Assembly: GCF_021130785.1 (NCBI RefSeq) | Contig: NC_060212.1 | Span: forward strand, 151,556,501 to 151,620,500 | Direction: 5' to 3' | Origin: Homalodisca vitripennis | Lineage: Eukaryota > Arthropoda > Insecta > Hemiptera > Cicadellidae | Length of the DNA: 64,000 nt | Shown: positions 24,831-37,925 of the stretch, piece by piece | How the letters are laid out: each line of letters starts with the position of its first letter | Position numbering within the stretch: position 1 is the first letter of the stretch | The notes under the pieces: model-generated | The model's database searches: none | What the model saw: only the letters and a program-made list of their open reading frames with translations | What the model was told of the DNA's origin: nothing | Program-made: the position numbers and the translations under genes

Positions 24831-25130
24831 CTTCCCAAATACGTTCATTATTAACAGTAAATATTCATTAAATTTATCTAGAGTAATGAATGTGATTTAA
24901 TGATAACATATAAAATATATCTTCTTACTGGCCGTTCTTGTATATGTTTATTCTTTACGCCTCTGAAACTACTAAGTTACCTATTGACTGTTTACATTTC
25001 TTTCAGTGAGTGGCAATCCAAAATTTACCCAAAGAATTATATTGCTTGTTTTTTTACGGTTTTTAACTATTGAATTATGGTATAAGAGCACAATCATATT
25101 TTAAAATTTTTCCTATGACCAATTTTAAAA

Positions 25131-25203
25131 CGGCGGTTACCCATCCAAGCAGCTGCCACGCTCGGCGTTGCTTGATCCCGAACCGTTACACTGTGCCATT
25201 GGC
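25131..25203 (-). pseudogene. 5S rRNA-derived fragment
   Basis: The minus strand reads GATCAAGCAACGCCGAGCG, then TGG, then GCTTGGATGGGTAACCGCC. These line up with the internal promoter region of eukaryotic 5S rRNA: the A box around AAGCAACGTCGGGC, and the C box around TTGGATGGGTGACCGCC. The 5' third and the 3' stem are not recognisable, so it is not a working 5S gene. It may be a pseudogene or the head of a 5S-derived SINE. Confidence 0.65.
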
Positions 25204-27940
25204 AAGAGGAAATGTTCGTTGCCACAACTATAAAAAAAACTAAGGTTCCTATGGGCTAATGAAACAAATCATAGGATTTAGTTACAAATACTGCTTTATC
25301 TAAAACAGTGGTTTGCAAGAAGACCTACAATATTTCGTGAAAAAATATCCGTATTGCTTTATAGTACCTTGAGAATGAAATTATGTTCAGATCAAATATT
25401 TCCCCCATATCTGAACTTCCTAGTTTAAATGAGGATAAATCACTATAATGGCCATAGTAGGATATTATTAGTATTTAGGAGAACAAACAATACAAACTTG
25501 GAGATGAACTATTTCGATATATTTTAGCGTTATGCTCCTTATAAGTATAATGGGTATTTTTGTGCATTCAATAAATTAAGGGAAATCAAGTTATATGAAA
25601 TTAAAGTTTAGTTTATCCGTTTTCTATACAAATATTTCAATATATTTTAATTTTAGAATGTTTTGTTCATACGCATTTATATACTTAAAGGACGAAACAA
25701 ACACGATAATAGCACTCAAGAGTAGGCCTACTTAATAAAACCAATATCCGTAAAAGATTTAAGGGTATCGTAGGGGTAACACGTTCACGGTCAAAATTTG
25801 TTCAAAGGACTTTTATAATTACTTTCTTAGAAAGAGGGCTGCAGGGTGACTTGAACAAATTAGCAGTTCTACATCAATGAACCGCAGTTTACAGAAGTTG
25901 ATAATAATGAAGCAAATGGGGATTTCCAAAATGGTCATTCCAATGTATGTCCGCTATATTTTTCACTAGACCAGCGGATGTGTTTTGTTATGGGTGAGAG
26001 GTATTACGGTGCAGTAACCATATTAAATAAAACCAAAGTCGCAGTTATTTCCGGTGAACGATTCCCTTACGGGGAGATTTGTGTTCATGGAAGATTTGTG
26101 AAATGGCCATATACTCATTTGATCTTTACATTCATGCAAACAATGTTTTGTATAAATAATTTACGGAGTGTTGAATGAGTAGACTAGAAAACAAACAACG
26201 CATGGGCGTTACAATAAATATATCTATTTAAGATATAAAAACATCCTCACTACATGCACAGCACATAGAACGCCATTACGTTTTATGTAATACTTACTTA
26301 TGTTAACGAAAGTGATGTATTGCATTTCTCAGTCAACATAATTTGTTTTAGATAAAATATATGTTAAGCGAAACGTACAACTTTCCTATATGACTATATG
26401 ACCATTCCTATCCAAAGGCGTATCCAGGAGGCTTTTGGGGTAACCCCCTCCCCTTATTGATACAAACATTCAAAGTAGGCTTATATTTTAACTTACGTTA
26501 AACAGAATTTATACTCGTTGTCAAACAATGAATCACACTCGTAGTTCAGTTTTGTTTTTTATTTGTTTCGATATTTTAACTATAACAGCTGACATATAGT
26601 AAAACACAGGACTTGTGCTTTATAATTTTTCTCGGAATGATAAGTCCGTCTGCTACCTCTAGGGATTGACAAAATATAATAAGACACTGTCGCTTATCAA
26701 AAGTTGTTTTATAGTTGACCAACATTTAAAAATCAAATTATGAACTTCAACCCTCTGGTAGTGACTTAAAATACACCAAAAGTTACGTAATAACCCATGT
26801 AATTTATTTTACACCATCTTTTAATCAAATATTTACAAAAACCATTATTCCACAAACAACGTAAAGAAATATCATGTTAATCATAATATTATTGTTATCA
26901 TAATATCTGACTTAAAGTTCGTATATTTTTATTTACTTAAGTTTTTATTTAAATAAAAGAACATATTTTAGTTACATCAAATTCCAAAAACAATATATAA
27001 ATAATAGACTAACATTAACAAAATATTATCATAAAGTAAATGTGAAACTCTTAATGATATCAAAATGAACTCGAGAACTTTATGGAAACAGTAAAAAGTC
27101 TTTCGGATCAGATAACTTTTGAGTTTTGAGACATAAATAATGTAGGACTTAAGTAAACAATTAAATGTTTATAAATTTTTAAGTTCAATTTTTTAATTTT
27201 TATATAATTTTAGTTTCTATTTATGAAGCTTTGTTGTGGACTTTCAAACATGTGTTAGTTGTGGAAAGCAATATAACTGCAATAATAAATTAATTAATAA
27301 CAGAGAATTGAGATGCTATATCACGAAAAATATTCAAGTATTTTATTTTTAGAAAACATATATCAGCCTATAGACTGAAATATACTACCGTAAGTCCCCC
27401 TGAGAGTATCATGGTCGGTAACGTCAAAACCGTAATTAAACAGAACAGAGAGAAATATTATGCTCATTTCACTCAACGGCGGTAACTGCTTTTGGAACAA
27501 ATAAAGAAAGGAAAAAATTGTCGAGGCATTATGAGGATTAGGATTTGGATGAACAAAATGTATTATTGTTTTTAATAAAATAGTGTTTTATGGTAATGTA
27601 TTTGAGTAAGGTATTCTAGTCCAATAACGTACAGTAGATTTTACGTTATTCAGAAATGTACTATGTTCTCAATATTAAAAAAATCTTATGTTATCGAGAT
27701 ATCAAGGTTAAAATTTAATTTTTTAAGGATTTGAAAGGCCTTGCTAATTTTAAAATCAGTTGAGAAAACACCTTACATGTTTGAGGATAGTAAAAAAGTC
27801 GAGTTAAGGAATAGAGAAATACATGTTATTTGACTAGAAGAAGACAAGAAGAAAGCTGGATTCAAACAATTCGATTTTGTAGAAATAAAATTAACTAAAT
27901 ATACTCGTATTATAACATAACAGTTAACAGATCTAGATTG
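25204..27940. other. No gene seen
   Basis: AT-rich sequence lying between the two LINE fragments. There are no frames above about 66 codons and no transposase or terminal repeat that I recognise. Confidence 0.5.
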
Positions 27941-27989
27941 AATACTATAAGACTGACCTGTTTATATATAAGTCTGGTCTAAAATCACA

Positions 27990-28310
27990 ACACAGTAACT
28001 TTAAACTAATGTAACTTTTGACATAAATAGGTAAGATTCTCGACAAATGTGTAAGAATTCAGTTACCGAGTTACCTAAAGCAATTTTACATTGTAGCTAA
28101 CGAAAATTATGGTTTTAGAGAAGAAAAAAGTACATCCGATGCTTTAATTGACGTTACTAAGTTAATTTCACATACATAAAAAACACGTTATAGTGGCATT
28201 CCTAGACCAAGATAAGGTTTTTGATTCCGTTAATAGAAGAAATCTCATTAGAGAACTGGAAATTACTGGAGTTAAGAACAACGACGTGGAGTCTCTGCAG
28301 GAATTATTCC
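27990..28310 (+). pseudogene. LINE ORF2 fragment, 3' part of a split copy
   Basis: Plus-strand translation gives KILDKCVRIQLPSYLKQ, NENYGFREEKSTSDALIDV and, after a stop and frame change near 28180, IVAFLDQDKVFDSVNRRNL. These are RT block 2 to block A, with the block A Asp retained in FLDQDKVFD. They follow the blocks at 24400-24830 with only a short gap in the protein order. Similarity is lost after about 28310, so blocks B and C (GVPQGS, YADD) are absent. Confidence 0.78.
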
Positions 28311-30770
28311 AGTACATTTATCTTTTTGCAATTTCTGTAAGTCAAATGTATGTATGTATTGTTTGGAAACAAGTAAATGAAATGAAATGTTTACTGGAAT
28401 AAAGGTAATTCGAATTATATGTAGCCGAGCAGTCCATAAAGTTAGTATTATAGTTTTACTGTAGAAATTTCTTTTAGATCGTGCGAAATAAATTCGTTCA
28501 GTTTAAATTCTTACATCTCACGTTTATATCACGAAGATTAGTAACAATTTTCCAAGTTGCACTCAAAAGGGTTCCCACCTGTCAAAATCTACTCTATGTT
28601 AGTTAAAACTTCTTTAACTGTGAATAACTATTAGTTCTATTGGGCCATTGAATTGTAAGATATAAAGTATCTTGAATTTTTTTTTGTCTTATCAATTAAA
28701 AAAATTATTAAACAAAATTAGCTTCTTACAAAGTGATAAGTGAGCTTTGTTTAAATAGTCTTTAATAGTTTCGAAGACATATTAACAATTTAACGATTTC
28801 TCTAACGATCTAACATCAATATATCGAGAACACTCTACTCCAATTTTTATTATGCATTGTTTTTCGTTAGTTTTCTTACTAAAAACTACCACCTTTACTT
28901 TTTCAGCGTATCAACGTTCTAAGAAACTGAAAAATAAAATGCTAATTTGCTACGAAACAGATTTACGAAAATGTATATTCCGTGCCTGGGGAGGAAATAC
29001 ACTATCATCTCAGATCTATCTTATTGTCAGATCTCAGTTTGATGACTAATAGTTTGTCTAAAACTGTAAATACAAAGAGTATCTAATATGACATTAGAGT
29101 CTGTGGCATAATTAGAATATTGAAATTAAAATTGTCAACAAACTAAATAGATTTTTTTTGTCCATTTATATTGGTATACCAGCATTAACTTTTATGGTGG
29201 TTATTTCCCTATCGCTATAATATTTTTGTGTCACACTTTGTGTGTGAACCCTAAATTTAGACAATGGAGGTCAACCACTCACATACAAGGTGGCGGAAAT
29301 ACATACAATTACTGATTATTTGTCTAAAGATTTGTGCAGTTGTATTTACAGTAAATATATCCTTTATAATGCCTTCGTATTAATAGTATATCGGAGAAAT
29401 TTTAACCTATATTGGTTAGAATGTAATTTAATTATACTTTATAATCTGTCCTGCTGTGATATTTGAAATTGCAGATTTGCCCTTAATTCAAAAATAGTTA
29501 CCTTAGTGTGTCTTTCTCTCTTTAAGGACTTCCTGATACTTGTGACTCTTTGCAAGTCACGTTAGTCCGGGCAGGTATTCCCCTCGGCGCTCGGAGTATC
29601 GATTTAAAATAGGAAATTGACAATGGTCAACCCAGGCGAGCCACACCGCCCGGTTCAGAAGGGCCGGTTTCGTCGTCGGCCTGTTGTAACTGACCATCAG
29701 CGCTTTGGCATTTTGGTTGAAATAACCACAAACGCACTCTCATTAAAATTCAAACCATTGATATAAAAAGTACATGCACAATCAGCCACGTTGTTAGTCT
29801 ACATTTCCACGAAATGAGATCAACCCGGCGATGCCTCAGTTTGAAACTACTGCTGCCACGTTTAGCTTTATAGTTTGTTTATCGTATGATGGTTGTTCCA
29901 GATCAGTATTTCATGAACGCAAATTTAATAGAATAGGCATTCCAAACTGGAAAAAGCCTTCCTCTTTTCGTTAATATGTTCAATAGACTGTAATGCATCT
30001 CATATGGAGCCTAATTTTGACATATCTACTGTCTTATTGAAATAAAATAGCTGGCAAACTTAACACGGCTACTTTCTTCAAAGGTCGCCTTCATCGGGTA
30101 TCAATCCCTCTTTTAGAAAAAATATATTAAAGAGCCTTCAGTTTTGTCATTAATTTATATTTTCATCTAGATAACTTCATTACTTTAAGAAGTAATGCTA
30201 GTTGGCTTCCGGCCACGCATCTGAGTCAGATTTTGCCGTAGGGCCTTGCAGATTTTGCCTTGCATACCAATTGTGTTTCTTAAGAGACCCTTACTAGTCG
30301 TATCCTGTCCGTCCACATAGGTGACCAATCAATACAAGGATCTTATGAAACAGAATAAGGAGGAAATTCGGTACAGAGAAGAACGATTGTATTAGTAAAC
30401 GATGCAGCGGTCACAGAGGAGAATTGATTTTGCGCTATTATTACTTCAAAGTTTTAGGTCGGGCAACGAATGCGCTAACACTACAACTAGGTCGGGCCAC
30501 CGTACTCTGCTGCATTGATATCACATTGAAACCTTATGAAAAATAAATTCCTCTTAAACTATAACCAAAAAACCCCTTTTCATATCAAATCCATGGTGTT
30601 TATATAATTTGCGGCGGTAGTCAGAATTTTAATGACGGTAAGTTTATGGCCGACCAAACTGATATAGCAAAGTGCACTGATGGTCATTCTTTACTGAACA
30701 GACGATAGCAAAGCCGCATCTTCCGATCATTTATGTATACAACTACTAGATAGATAACTGAGCAATTTAA
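28311..30770. other. No gene seen; GC-richer patch at 29540-29700
   Basis: The patch at 29540-29700 is well above the local GC level but codes for nothing I recognise and does not fold into a known RNA by eye. The rest is AT-rich. Confidence 0.45.
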
Positions 30771-30773
30771 AAT

Positions 30774-30887
30774 TTGTCTTGCCGACTGGGATCTTTGGAT
30801 CTACCAGACGACAATAAGACGGCAGCTGCAGTAATTACGTATGTTGTGATCGCCTCGTTTTTTTTGTACTTGCTCAGTCAGGTACGT
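30774..30887 (+). other. Exon-like segment with a membrane helix, unassigned
   Basis: This frame has no ATG and is open from just after a TAA. It reads LDLPDDNKTAAAVITYV and continues into about 20 hydrophobic residues ending LYLLSQ. It is followed at once by a CAG/GTACGT splice-donor consensus, and the frame downstream loses protein character. A possible acceptor (CTACCAG) lies about 75 nt upstream of the donor. This could be a small exon of a membrane protein or chance. I do not recognise the protein. Confidence 0.25.
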
Positions 30888-31699
30888 AGTTATACTGAAT
30901 GTATGCTTAATAATCATGTATATTTTTTACCCGGTGATAAAAGGTTTAAGAATCATGAACTGAGCATGAAGAATTAAAAATGATGAGCAAATCAAGAATT
31001 GATTTACTTCTTCTTGCTGTTTGACTCAAATGTCACATGTTTTAATGATAGACTTGTCACATCCGCTCGCAAATTGTAGAAAATTCATTGCTATTCGAGG
31101 GTAGGCATAGTTGGTACTTTTATTCTAATAATTTTTAAAATATAGGAATTCACACATTGGTAAAACCTTTTAAACTATTTGTAAATAGTAATTTATTCAA
31201 AGTTTAATATTTACTGTTAAAAACAATCGTTTTCTCAGGGAAAATATTTATTTGTGATAACTACATTTTTAGTTATATATTATCCAAATACTACTACAAA
31301 TCTCGATTACATTAAATATGTGCAAAAATGGATCTTGATAAAACAGAATTATTTTTCTAACACGTAAATGCAATCTTTTTTTAAATCTAACGCATCCTTC
31401 CTAGTTTGGCAATTCATACAAACTGTGCAGGATGAACTAAAATAACTAATTCCTCTAAAATAAAGAATGGTGAAAGAATTGCCAGATAAGTTTTTTCAAT
31501 AAACCGAAATAATCGAACATAATGTGAACACTTACCAACCACTCAGTAGCTATTCTCTCGTTATAACTATAAAGATATTGACGGTATCTAATGACCTCAC
31601 TTCCATATTAAACTCCCGGGACTATGAAAGGGCTCTGTTCACACAGAAGATAAACTTAAACAATTGCAGTCCTTCCAGGAACCAGGCTTCTGAATCGTC

Positions 31700-32442
31700 C
31701 TATGCCGGCCCGAAACGAGGGGCAACTACTTATGCTCGGCGCAATCTAGCCAAATTTTTTCCCCCAGAAGTTTTAAGAATGGTCTACTAACGCCTAATCC
31801 ATCTTCATTTTGCGTATGGAATAAGACTTTGGGGAAGTTGTGCAAAAAACAAAATGGAGCGCGTCTTTAGACTTCAGAAAAAAGCTGTCAGAATCATTGA
31901 AAATTTGAATTACAGAGAGTCGTGTAGGGAATATTTCAGAGAGTTAAGATTGCTGGCTTTGCCCTGTCTCTATAATTTTGAGGTGATCATGTACTGCAGA
32001 TCAAGGTGCATCTTGATTCGTGGCAGGAACGGTCATCAATATGACACTAGAGGTAGGGATAACTTTCGAACTCATCAACGCAGATTGACATTAGCGCAAC
32101 ATCTACCGCAATAAGTTGGTGTCAGATTAATCAACAGGCTCTCTGAAGAAATCAAAATTTCCAATAATCAAAATCGAATTAAAACACGTCTCAATCTCCT
32201 TTTGGTGTCCAAGGCTTTCTGCTCTGTTGATAAATTCATGATAAGTCACTGGGATATTTGAGAGTGCTGGATCTGAGGTCAATGCGATTGTGTCTTGAAT
32301 GATTGTGTGAATTGTGAATATGAGGTTGCGTTAATGTGTAGATAAAATCATGTAAATTTACTTTAAATATTGGCTATTGCGATACGATGTAAAAATTGTT
32401 AAAATAATTCAATAAAGAGATTATTATTATTATTATTATTTT
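31700..32442 (+). mobile_element. 5'-truncated LINE 3' end, plus strand
   Basis: Motifs in order are TTYARRNLAKFFPPEVLRMVY, FAYGIRLWGSCAKNKMERV, NYRESCREYFRELRLLALP, GRNGHQYDTRGRDNFR and VGVRLINRLSEEI. These match the C-terminal region of the 17.6-kb LINE closely. Stops are present, for example at 31788 and 32112. The 3' end is AATAAAGAG at 32412 followed by (ATT)n to 32441. RT and endonuclease are missing. Confidence 0.88.
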
Positions 32443-33070
32443 ATTAACGTTTACAGGTGTGACAAAACGATTTTGTGAATTTTTGTGCTCTTAATTGTCT
32501 CAGCGATTCATCATAAACTCGTCAACAGAGTAAAATGCCTCTGGCACCAAAATAGTTTTGAACTGATCTTTAAATTTAGTTGTTTAATACCTTCAGGGAG
32601 ACTGTTATTAGTCCGACACCAACTTGAGAAGGCAAATTTCTGAAAGCATTTCTTCTGTGTTGTTGGACTCGAAAGTTATCAAGTTACCTCTACTGCCCTG
32701 ATGGTGAAACCCCCCCTTCCAACAAAGCGCACTTTGATCTGGAGTAAAGGATCACCTTGAGAATATAGAAACCCGACTTCCCTAAAAGCATCTCTGCATG
32801 ACTCTCTGGCTCTCAAACCAAAAATCATTCTCACAGTTCTTTTTTGGAGAATGAAGACCCGTTCCAACTTGTGTTTTGCACAGCTATCCAGAGTTTAATT
32901 CCATACCCTAGATGAGGATAGATTATGCAAAAATATGCCGTTTTCAAGACTCCGATGGAGCAATACTGTGCCAAGTTGCGAAGAGCAAAAATTTCTGATG
33001 CAATTTCTGCACAAGCGTGGTCGATGTGATTATCCCAAGTCAAACCCCGATCTAGCTACATATAAAGGAA
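32443..33070 (-). mobile_element. 5'-truncated LINE 3' end, minus strand
   Basis: Minus-strand frames 32831-33043 and 32679-32867 encode LDRGLTWDNHIDHACAEIA, FALRNLAQYCS, YPHLGYGIKLW and RARESCRDAFREVGFL. They match the same C-terminal region as the 17.6-kb copy. A frameshift separates the two near 32840-32860. The 3' end abuts the same (ATT)n run that ends the plus-strand copy, so the two insertions lie tail to tail. Confidence 0.85.
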
Positions 33071-33865
33071 TTTCGTGGTTTGAGTTTTTATTGTTTACAT
33101 GTTTTATACTGTAAAGTTCCATTAAATCTAGAATACAGTAAATGTTTTGCTGATAGTGCTAATATTGACAGTGTCCTGCACTGGGCACCAAAGAAAAAAT
33201 TTAACTTTTCCTGTAAAGTGACGAGATCTATAATATTTATTGAGAAATTTGTTTAAGGAAAACTGGTAATAATGATTTATTAAAATGTCCTTAGTAAAAA
33301 AGCAGCAAAGTATGGTATTGTTTTTGATGGGGAAGGATGGGATTGAATTTAAAACCTTTGATAAATGTTTTATAAGAATTAAATATAGAGTAATATGAAA
33401 TATTATTATATTGTTTACCGAGACTCGGCCGGCAAAGCAGATTCGGGACGACTCAGACGAATTTCCAATATCGGTTTGCTTCCGGAGTGAAAAACTCGTA
33501 GAATCATCTATTAAAGTCTATAGTTTTATATTTAAATACATCCATGACCTTTTTTATTGATACAAAAAGCCAATGTAGTTCCTAAATCTGGCAATAATAC
33601 TAAATATGATTGTATAAACCTCCCACATTTTAAATTTGCCGTTCTATAGATCTCCCCGAGATACAAACGGAAAGACACACATTTCTGCTTTAAAGATTTA
33701 GTGATAGATTTTATTTAATGTAACATTGTTTATGTACAATTCAAAAATTTAGTTCAAACAAATTTAAAACCTTAGAAATTTATTACATTAATGAATAGTG
33801 TTAGTGCTATTGGTTCAAAATTAGTGAAGCCTGTAACTCGAGGGGCTGGAAAAACTTAATTTATG

Positions 33866-33990
33866 ATTCTTTGTCTGTCTTTCCGAACGACATTCCAATA
33901 AATAAATGTGCTATTGACTTGAAATTGTGCATGAAGCTTCACATCTATTTGAGGAACACCGAGTTTCATGATAGTCTGTGTCACTCTATA
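33866..33990 (+). repeat. Dispersed repeat, copy 2 (weak)
   Basis: TTGTCTGTCTTTCCGAACGA, GACTTGAAATTGTGCATGAAGC and CCGAGTTTCATGATAG follow the order of similar words at 54131-54240. This is a weak, diverged copy. Confidence 0.35.
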
Positions 33991-34020
33991 GAGTTTGGTT
34001 AGGCACTAGCCAGAGAGTGG

Positions 34021-35050
34021 TAATAACACTAATATATTTATTCGTATTGCGCACAAAACTTGTATACAAAATTGTACACTATAGATTAATAATACTTAAT
34101 TTTTTCTATTGAGTAATTATTTGTGCAGGATATTCATAAAATAAATAATAACTAAAGAAGAAGTTATCAACATACAAAAAGTAAATATTTGATTCGTGAA
34201 TGCTTAGCTGTTAGCTGTGATATTTTTAGGAAAGGGGTAAATTTATTTAATTAACAATAAATTCTACATTTTCAAAAATAATATTTTGGCCTGACAAATT
34301 GCCCCCATGTGCATACTAGTATGTCTAAATTTATTTTAAATCATCAACACACTACAATGATTTTTTTATGTATCAAAGGAATTTTATATTGTGGAAAATT
34401 AGCATTTCTTTGTGAAACTCTTTATTTTGCTCGAAAGGTTTTAACAAATACCACACAGTTAGAAAACATTTTATAATACTCTTTTTAATAATATGCACTG
34501 TTAAGATATTATAATTGCGTTATCGTATTCAATTCAAGAGTATTGTCTTATTTAGCTGTTCTCTCTGGAGCGGTTCCCTGATATTTATAACTCCAGGCTT
34601 TCGCTTTCTAGATAATAAACGTGCTACTCAGAACACTCAACCATTGAAACCGTTGGCCTAACATAATATCAACTTACATGATGTTCCATTCCAATTGGCT
34701 AATTAGATAGCAATATAATCAAAAATCTGTCATAAAGCAATCATTTTCCAAACTCCTGCCTATCATGAAAATTTACATTGAACTAAAATCCTAGTTACAG
34801 TTAAAATATAGACATGCGTAGATATTAACTACTTCATCATTTAGCTAACGCACTTTTTCCTGTCTACAATGTCATTTACATCGTAAAAAAAATTCAATAC
34901 TCATGCGATAATTTTATGTAACGCTGTTCTAATGTATTGATTGACTTTACCTACCACGTCATTCATGAGAGGGCGCAAATAAAGCTGATTGAAAAGAGGA
35001 AGGAAATTACTTTGCTTGCTCTCAATCTGAAGTATAGGTTAGGTTGCATC
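34021..35050. other. No gene seen
   Basis: AT-rich, with no assignable frames or structures. Confidence 0.5.
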
Positions 35051-35059
35051 TTGAACCTA

Positions 35060-35480
35060 ATGCATAGATGACCACTGCGGTGCTGGCTCGGTATATTCAT
35101 CACTGCATGACAGATCAGGTTCTATTACTTCGGTGCTCAGTGCACAGTTTTCAGCTCTGCGATCAGAGCAAACAGTGCATTCAGTGCAGGTGCAGGACTC
35201 AGAGGAAACTCGCTTCCAGTCTTCTGTCAAAAATGGGGCGAGTGGGCGAGAGAGAGCGAGCAGTCGAATGACAAAGAATGAACATCCGCCCCGCTGACCA
35301 ATATAGTACTCTTACTACCACTACGACGCGACAACAGTACTCTTGTCCTGCGTGCCGTGACCGTGGTCAGCACCTCCTGCACTTGGCCAGGGATTCATTC
35401 ATGAGTTTTTCTAAAACACTTCAATAACTAACGCTCGCTCCCACGTAACTCTGTGTTGGCAGCCGATCTTTAAGGTTGAC
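35060..35480. other. GC-richer block, possible promoter or first exon, unassigned
   Basis: This block of about 420 bp has clearly higher GC and CpG content than its surroundings and includes several TCAGT-type initiator words. A 67-codon frame at 35068-35271 has no recognisable domain. It is one of the few places that could mark a host promoter or exon, but nothing proves it. Confidence 0.25.
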
Positions 35481-35911
35481 TTTTTGATTATTCCTAATGA
35501 CTGCAATTTTGGGTATTAAAAAATTGTTTAGATTCATCTCATAACCAGAACTAAAAACTGTTAATGATAAAGATATGAATTTTTAAAGTAGGTGCAAGTA
35601 GTTTGGCTGAAGAAAATGTCAGGAATTTATTTATAAAACATTTTTTAACTATTTATATATTTTGTAAACACATTTTAAAGCTATATTTAATCTTAACAAA
35701 TTTAATTTTCTCAAATCATTAAAATTAAGAAATGTCACGTCCTGAAGTTACTATTTATCTACATACAGTACAAAATTCACTTTTTTATCATCGGCATCGG
35801 CCGTTTAATGTGGACTTCATCACAAACATTTTCTCATTTACACATATATTAATCGTAAATCCTGTAATATTGCTGTATTCCTATATTATTAACTTATTCC
35901 CGTACGACTTA

Positions 35912-36230
35912 TATTGAGGTAATATGTGAAAAGCTCGTATCTATGATTTGATGTAACTCATTATGTAGTGAGGAAATACTTCCTCCCGTGTTTAGTAACT
36001 TTAAATTAGTATATAGCGGTTTCTTGCAATAAGACGGAAACATTTATATGTTATTTGGAGAAAGGAAATCAAGTATGATCGTTGGATAACATGCAGTTAA
36101 TTATAAACGAAATGGGTTCAGTGAAAGGTTAACATCGAAAGTTACAGTATGTATTTAACATTTAATGGTAAATAAGAAACAGTATTGTGCATTGGTGTCC
36201 CGTAGCGTTGAAATGTTGACAGAGTTTAAA
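35912..36230 (+). repeat. Diverged direct repeat, left copy
   Basis: The copy shares CAGTAACTTTAAATTAGT-like words, GGTTTCTTGCAAT, GAAAGGTTAACATC-like words and AAGAAACAGTATTG with 39298-39590, in the same order and orientation. The region between the copies contains the mariner fossil. Confidence 0.7.
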
Positions 36231-37923
36231 TCCAATCAAATAGGTCTCAGTTCCTTATAGGACATATTTGGTTAGGGATCATAAGTACTATCAGACACAG
36301 AACTTTGTGACACACTTTTAAGAACGCCTTGCTTTAAGATTTTTGCACCAGAATTAGTGCAAACAAATATTCTAAACTCTAGGACGGAATCAGTAATTTA
36401 ACGCGATTTACTGAGTGTTTATCCATCGTATATACATAACAGAGATTAGGAGCATTTGATAGCGATGCTTCTTTTCCTGGGAAGGAGCGGTGGATTTCCC
36501 ATATGATATTTTTCTTATATGGAGTAATCTTCATTCGTTCATAACTGTTACAATATTTACTATATGTGCTCTATATAGGTTTATTTGGAAAATCTGCCAT
36601 TTATTCTTGGATTGGTATCCGCAAAGCAATGTTAAGCGACCATCTATCTTATCGCTGATTGCCAGGTTCACATCTTAAGGAAATTCTTTAAAGCTGAAAC
36701 AATTTTATTATTTTCATTTCTCATTTTAAATACGTTAAACATTTTTTTAATTTTTGTTAACATCATGTTATTAACCTTAATTATTAAGTAAAAATAACAC
36801 AAATAGGACAATATTCGTATTGTTTTTGCTAACATTAACCATAACAAAAAAACATATTACTTTGTAAGTGTTATTATTTTTCAGGAAAATTTTGATTTAA
36901 TTAAAACAACCATATACGGAAAACTAAGGCGCGGCGTTGAAGTTTCAAAATCAAGCAACATTGGAAACCTCTTCTATGTTTATCTCATAAGAGTATATTT
37001 AGCTGTTATTACTGTGTCGTGTAGTGTTTAAATCGATAGAAATATCTTGAATTCGTTTTCATGATTTTGAAAGAATTGGGGGGGGAGGGCTTATTAGGCT
37101 AGACCCCCTAATCAAGTGCAATGCACATATGAGTAAAGCAGCCTTATTCGGCTTAAGCATTAGGTGTGTAAAAACGTTGATATGTATTAAAAATATATAT
37201 ATATTTTTAAACCTTTTTATCGGTACTTTCACGCCATTCTCTATTTGGGGCGGTTCCCTAACACAAAGAAATTTATAATGATAATCATAAAATAATCAAT
37301 GTGCAAAATTCGCACCTATAATATTTTACAACAGTTTACATTTAAGAGGCTCTTTTAATTAACAAACTTTTGTAACTGTAGAGACGGAAAATGGAATTTT
37401 TAGCTATTTTATAGACCAATAGGGCGTAGCCCGAAGAGATTTTCGAAATAAGAATATGCATATATTCATCCAAGGAATCCTAAGAATGTCTACGTAAAAT
37501 TGCAGTACAATGGGTTAAATAGTTAAAGCTTGAAAGCAAAACAAACAAACATAAGCAATTTTCCATTTATAATATTATTAATACCTTCATGTTATATCCA
37601 GGCCTAAAAATCATTGATAATAAGGATAATACATTTTACCGTACGTGCTAGAAAAGTGGCTTGTGGGAATATTTTTATTTTATTCATAATAAAATTCTTA
37701 AATTATATTTGATTTAAATATAGACATTTTTAAGATATGTGTAACTTTAAATAAGTAATTATTTATGAAAATATATGTTTTCCTTTCCTAAAGTTCTAAA
37801 TTACGTACAAAAATAAAATTTTGATATCCATCCGGTTTTTTTGGTCCTAATTTATGAACTTAACAAATATTTTCTACATTCAATGTATTTAGGTCTTAAA
37901 AGCCATTAATCATGCTTTATATC
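36231..37923. other. No gene seen
   Basis: AT-rich. A 62-codon frame at 36490-36678 is hydrophobic and aromatic-rich but unrecognised. Confidence 0.5.
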
Positions 37924-37925
37924 TA

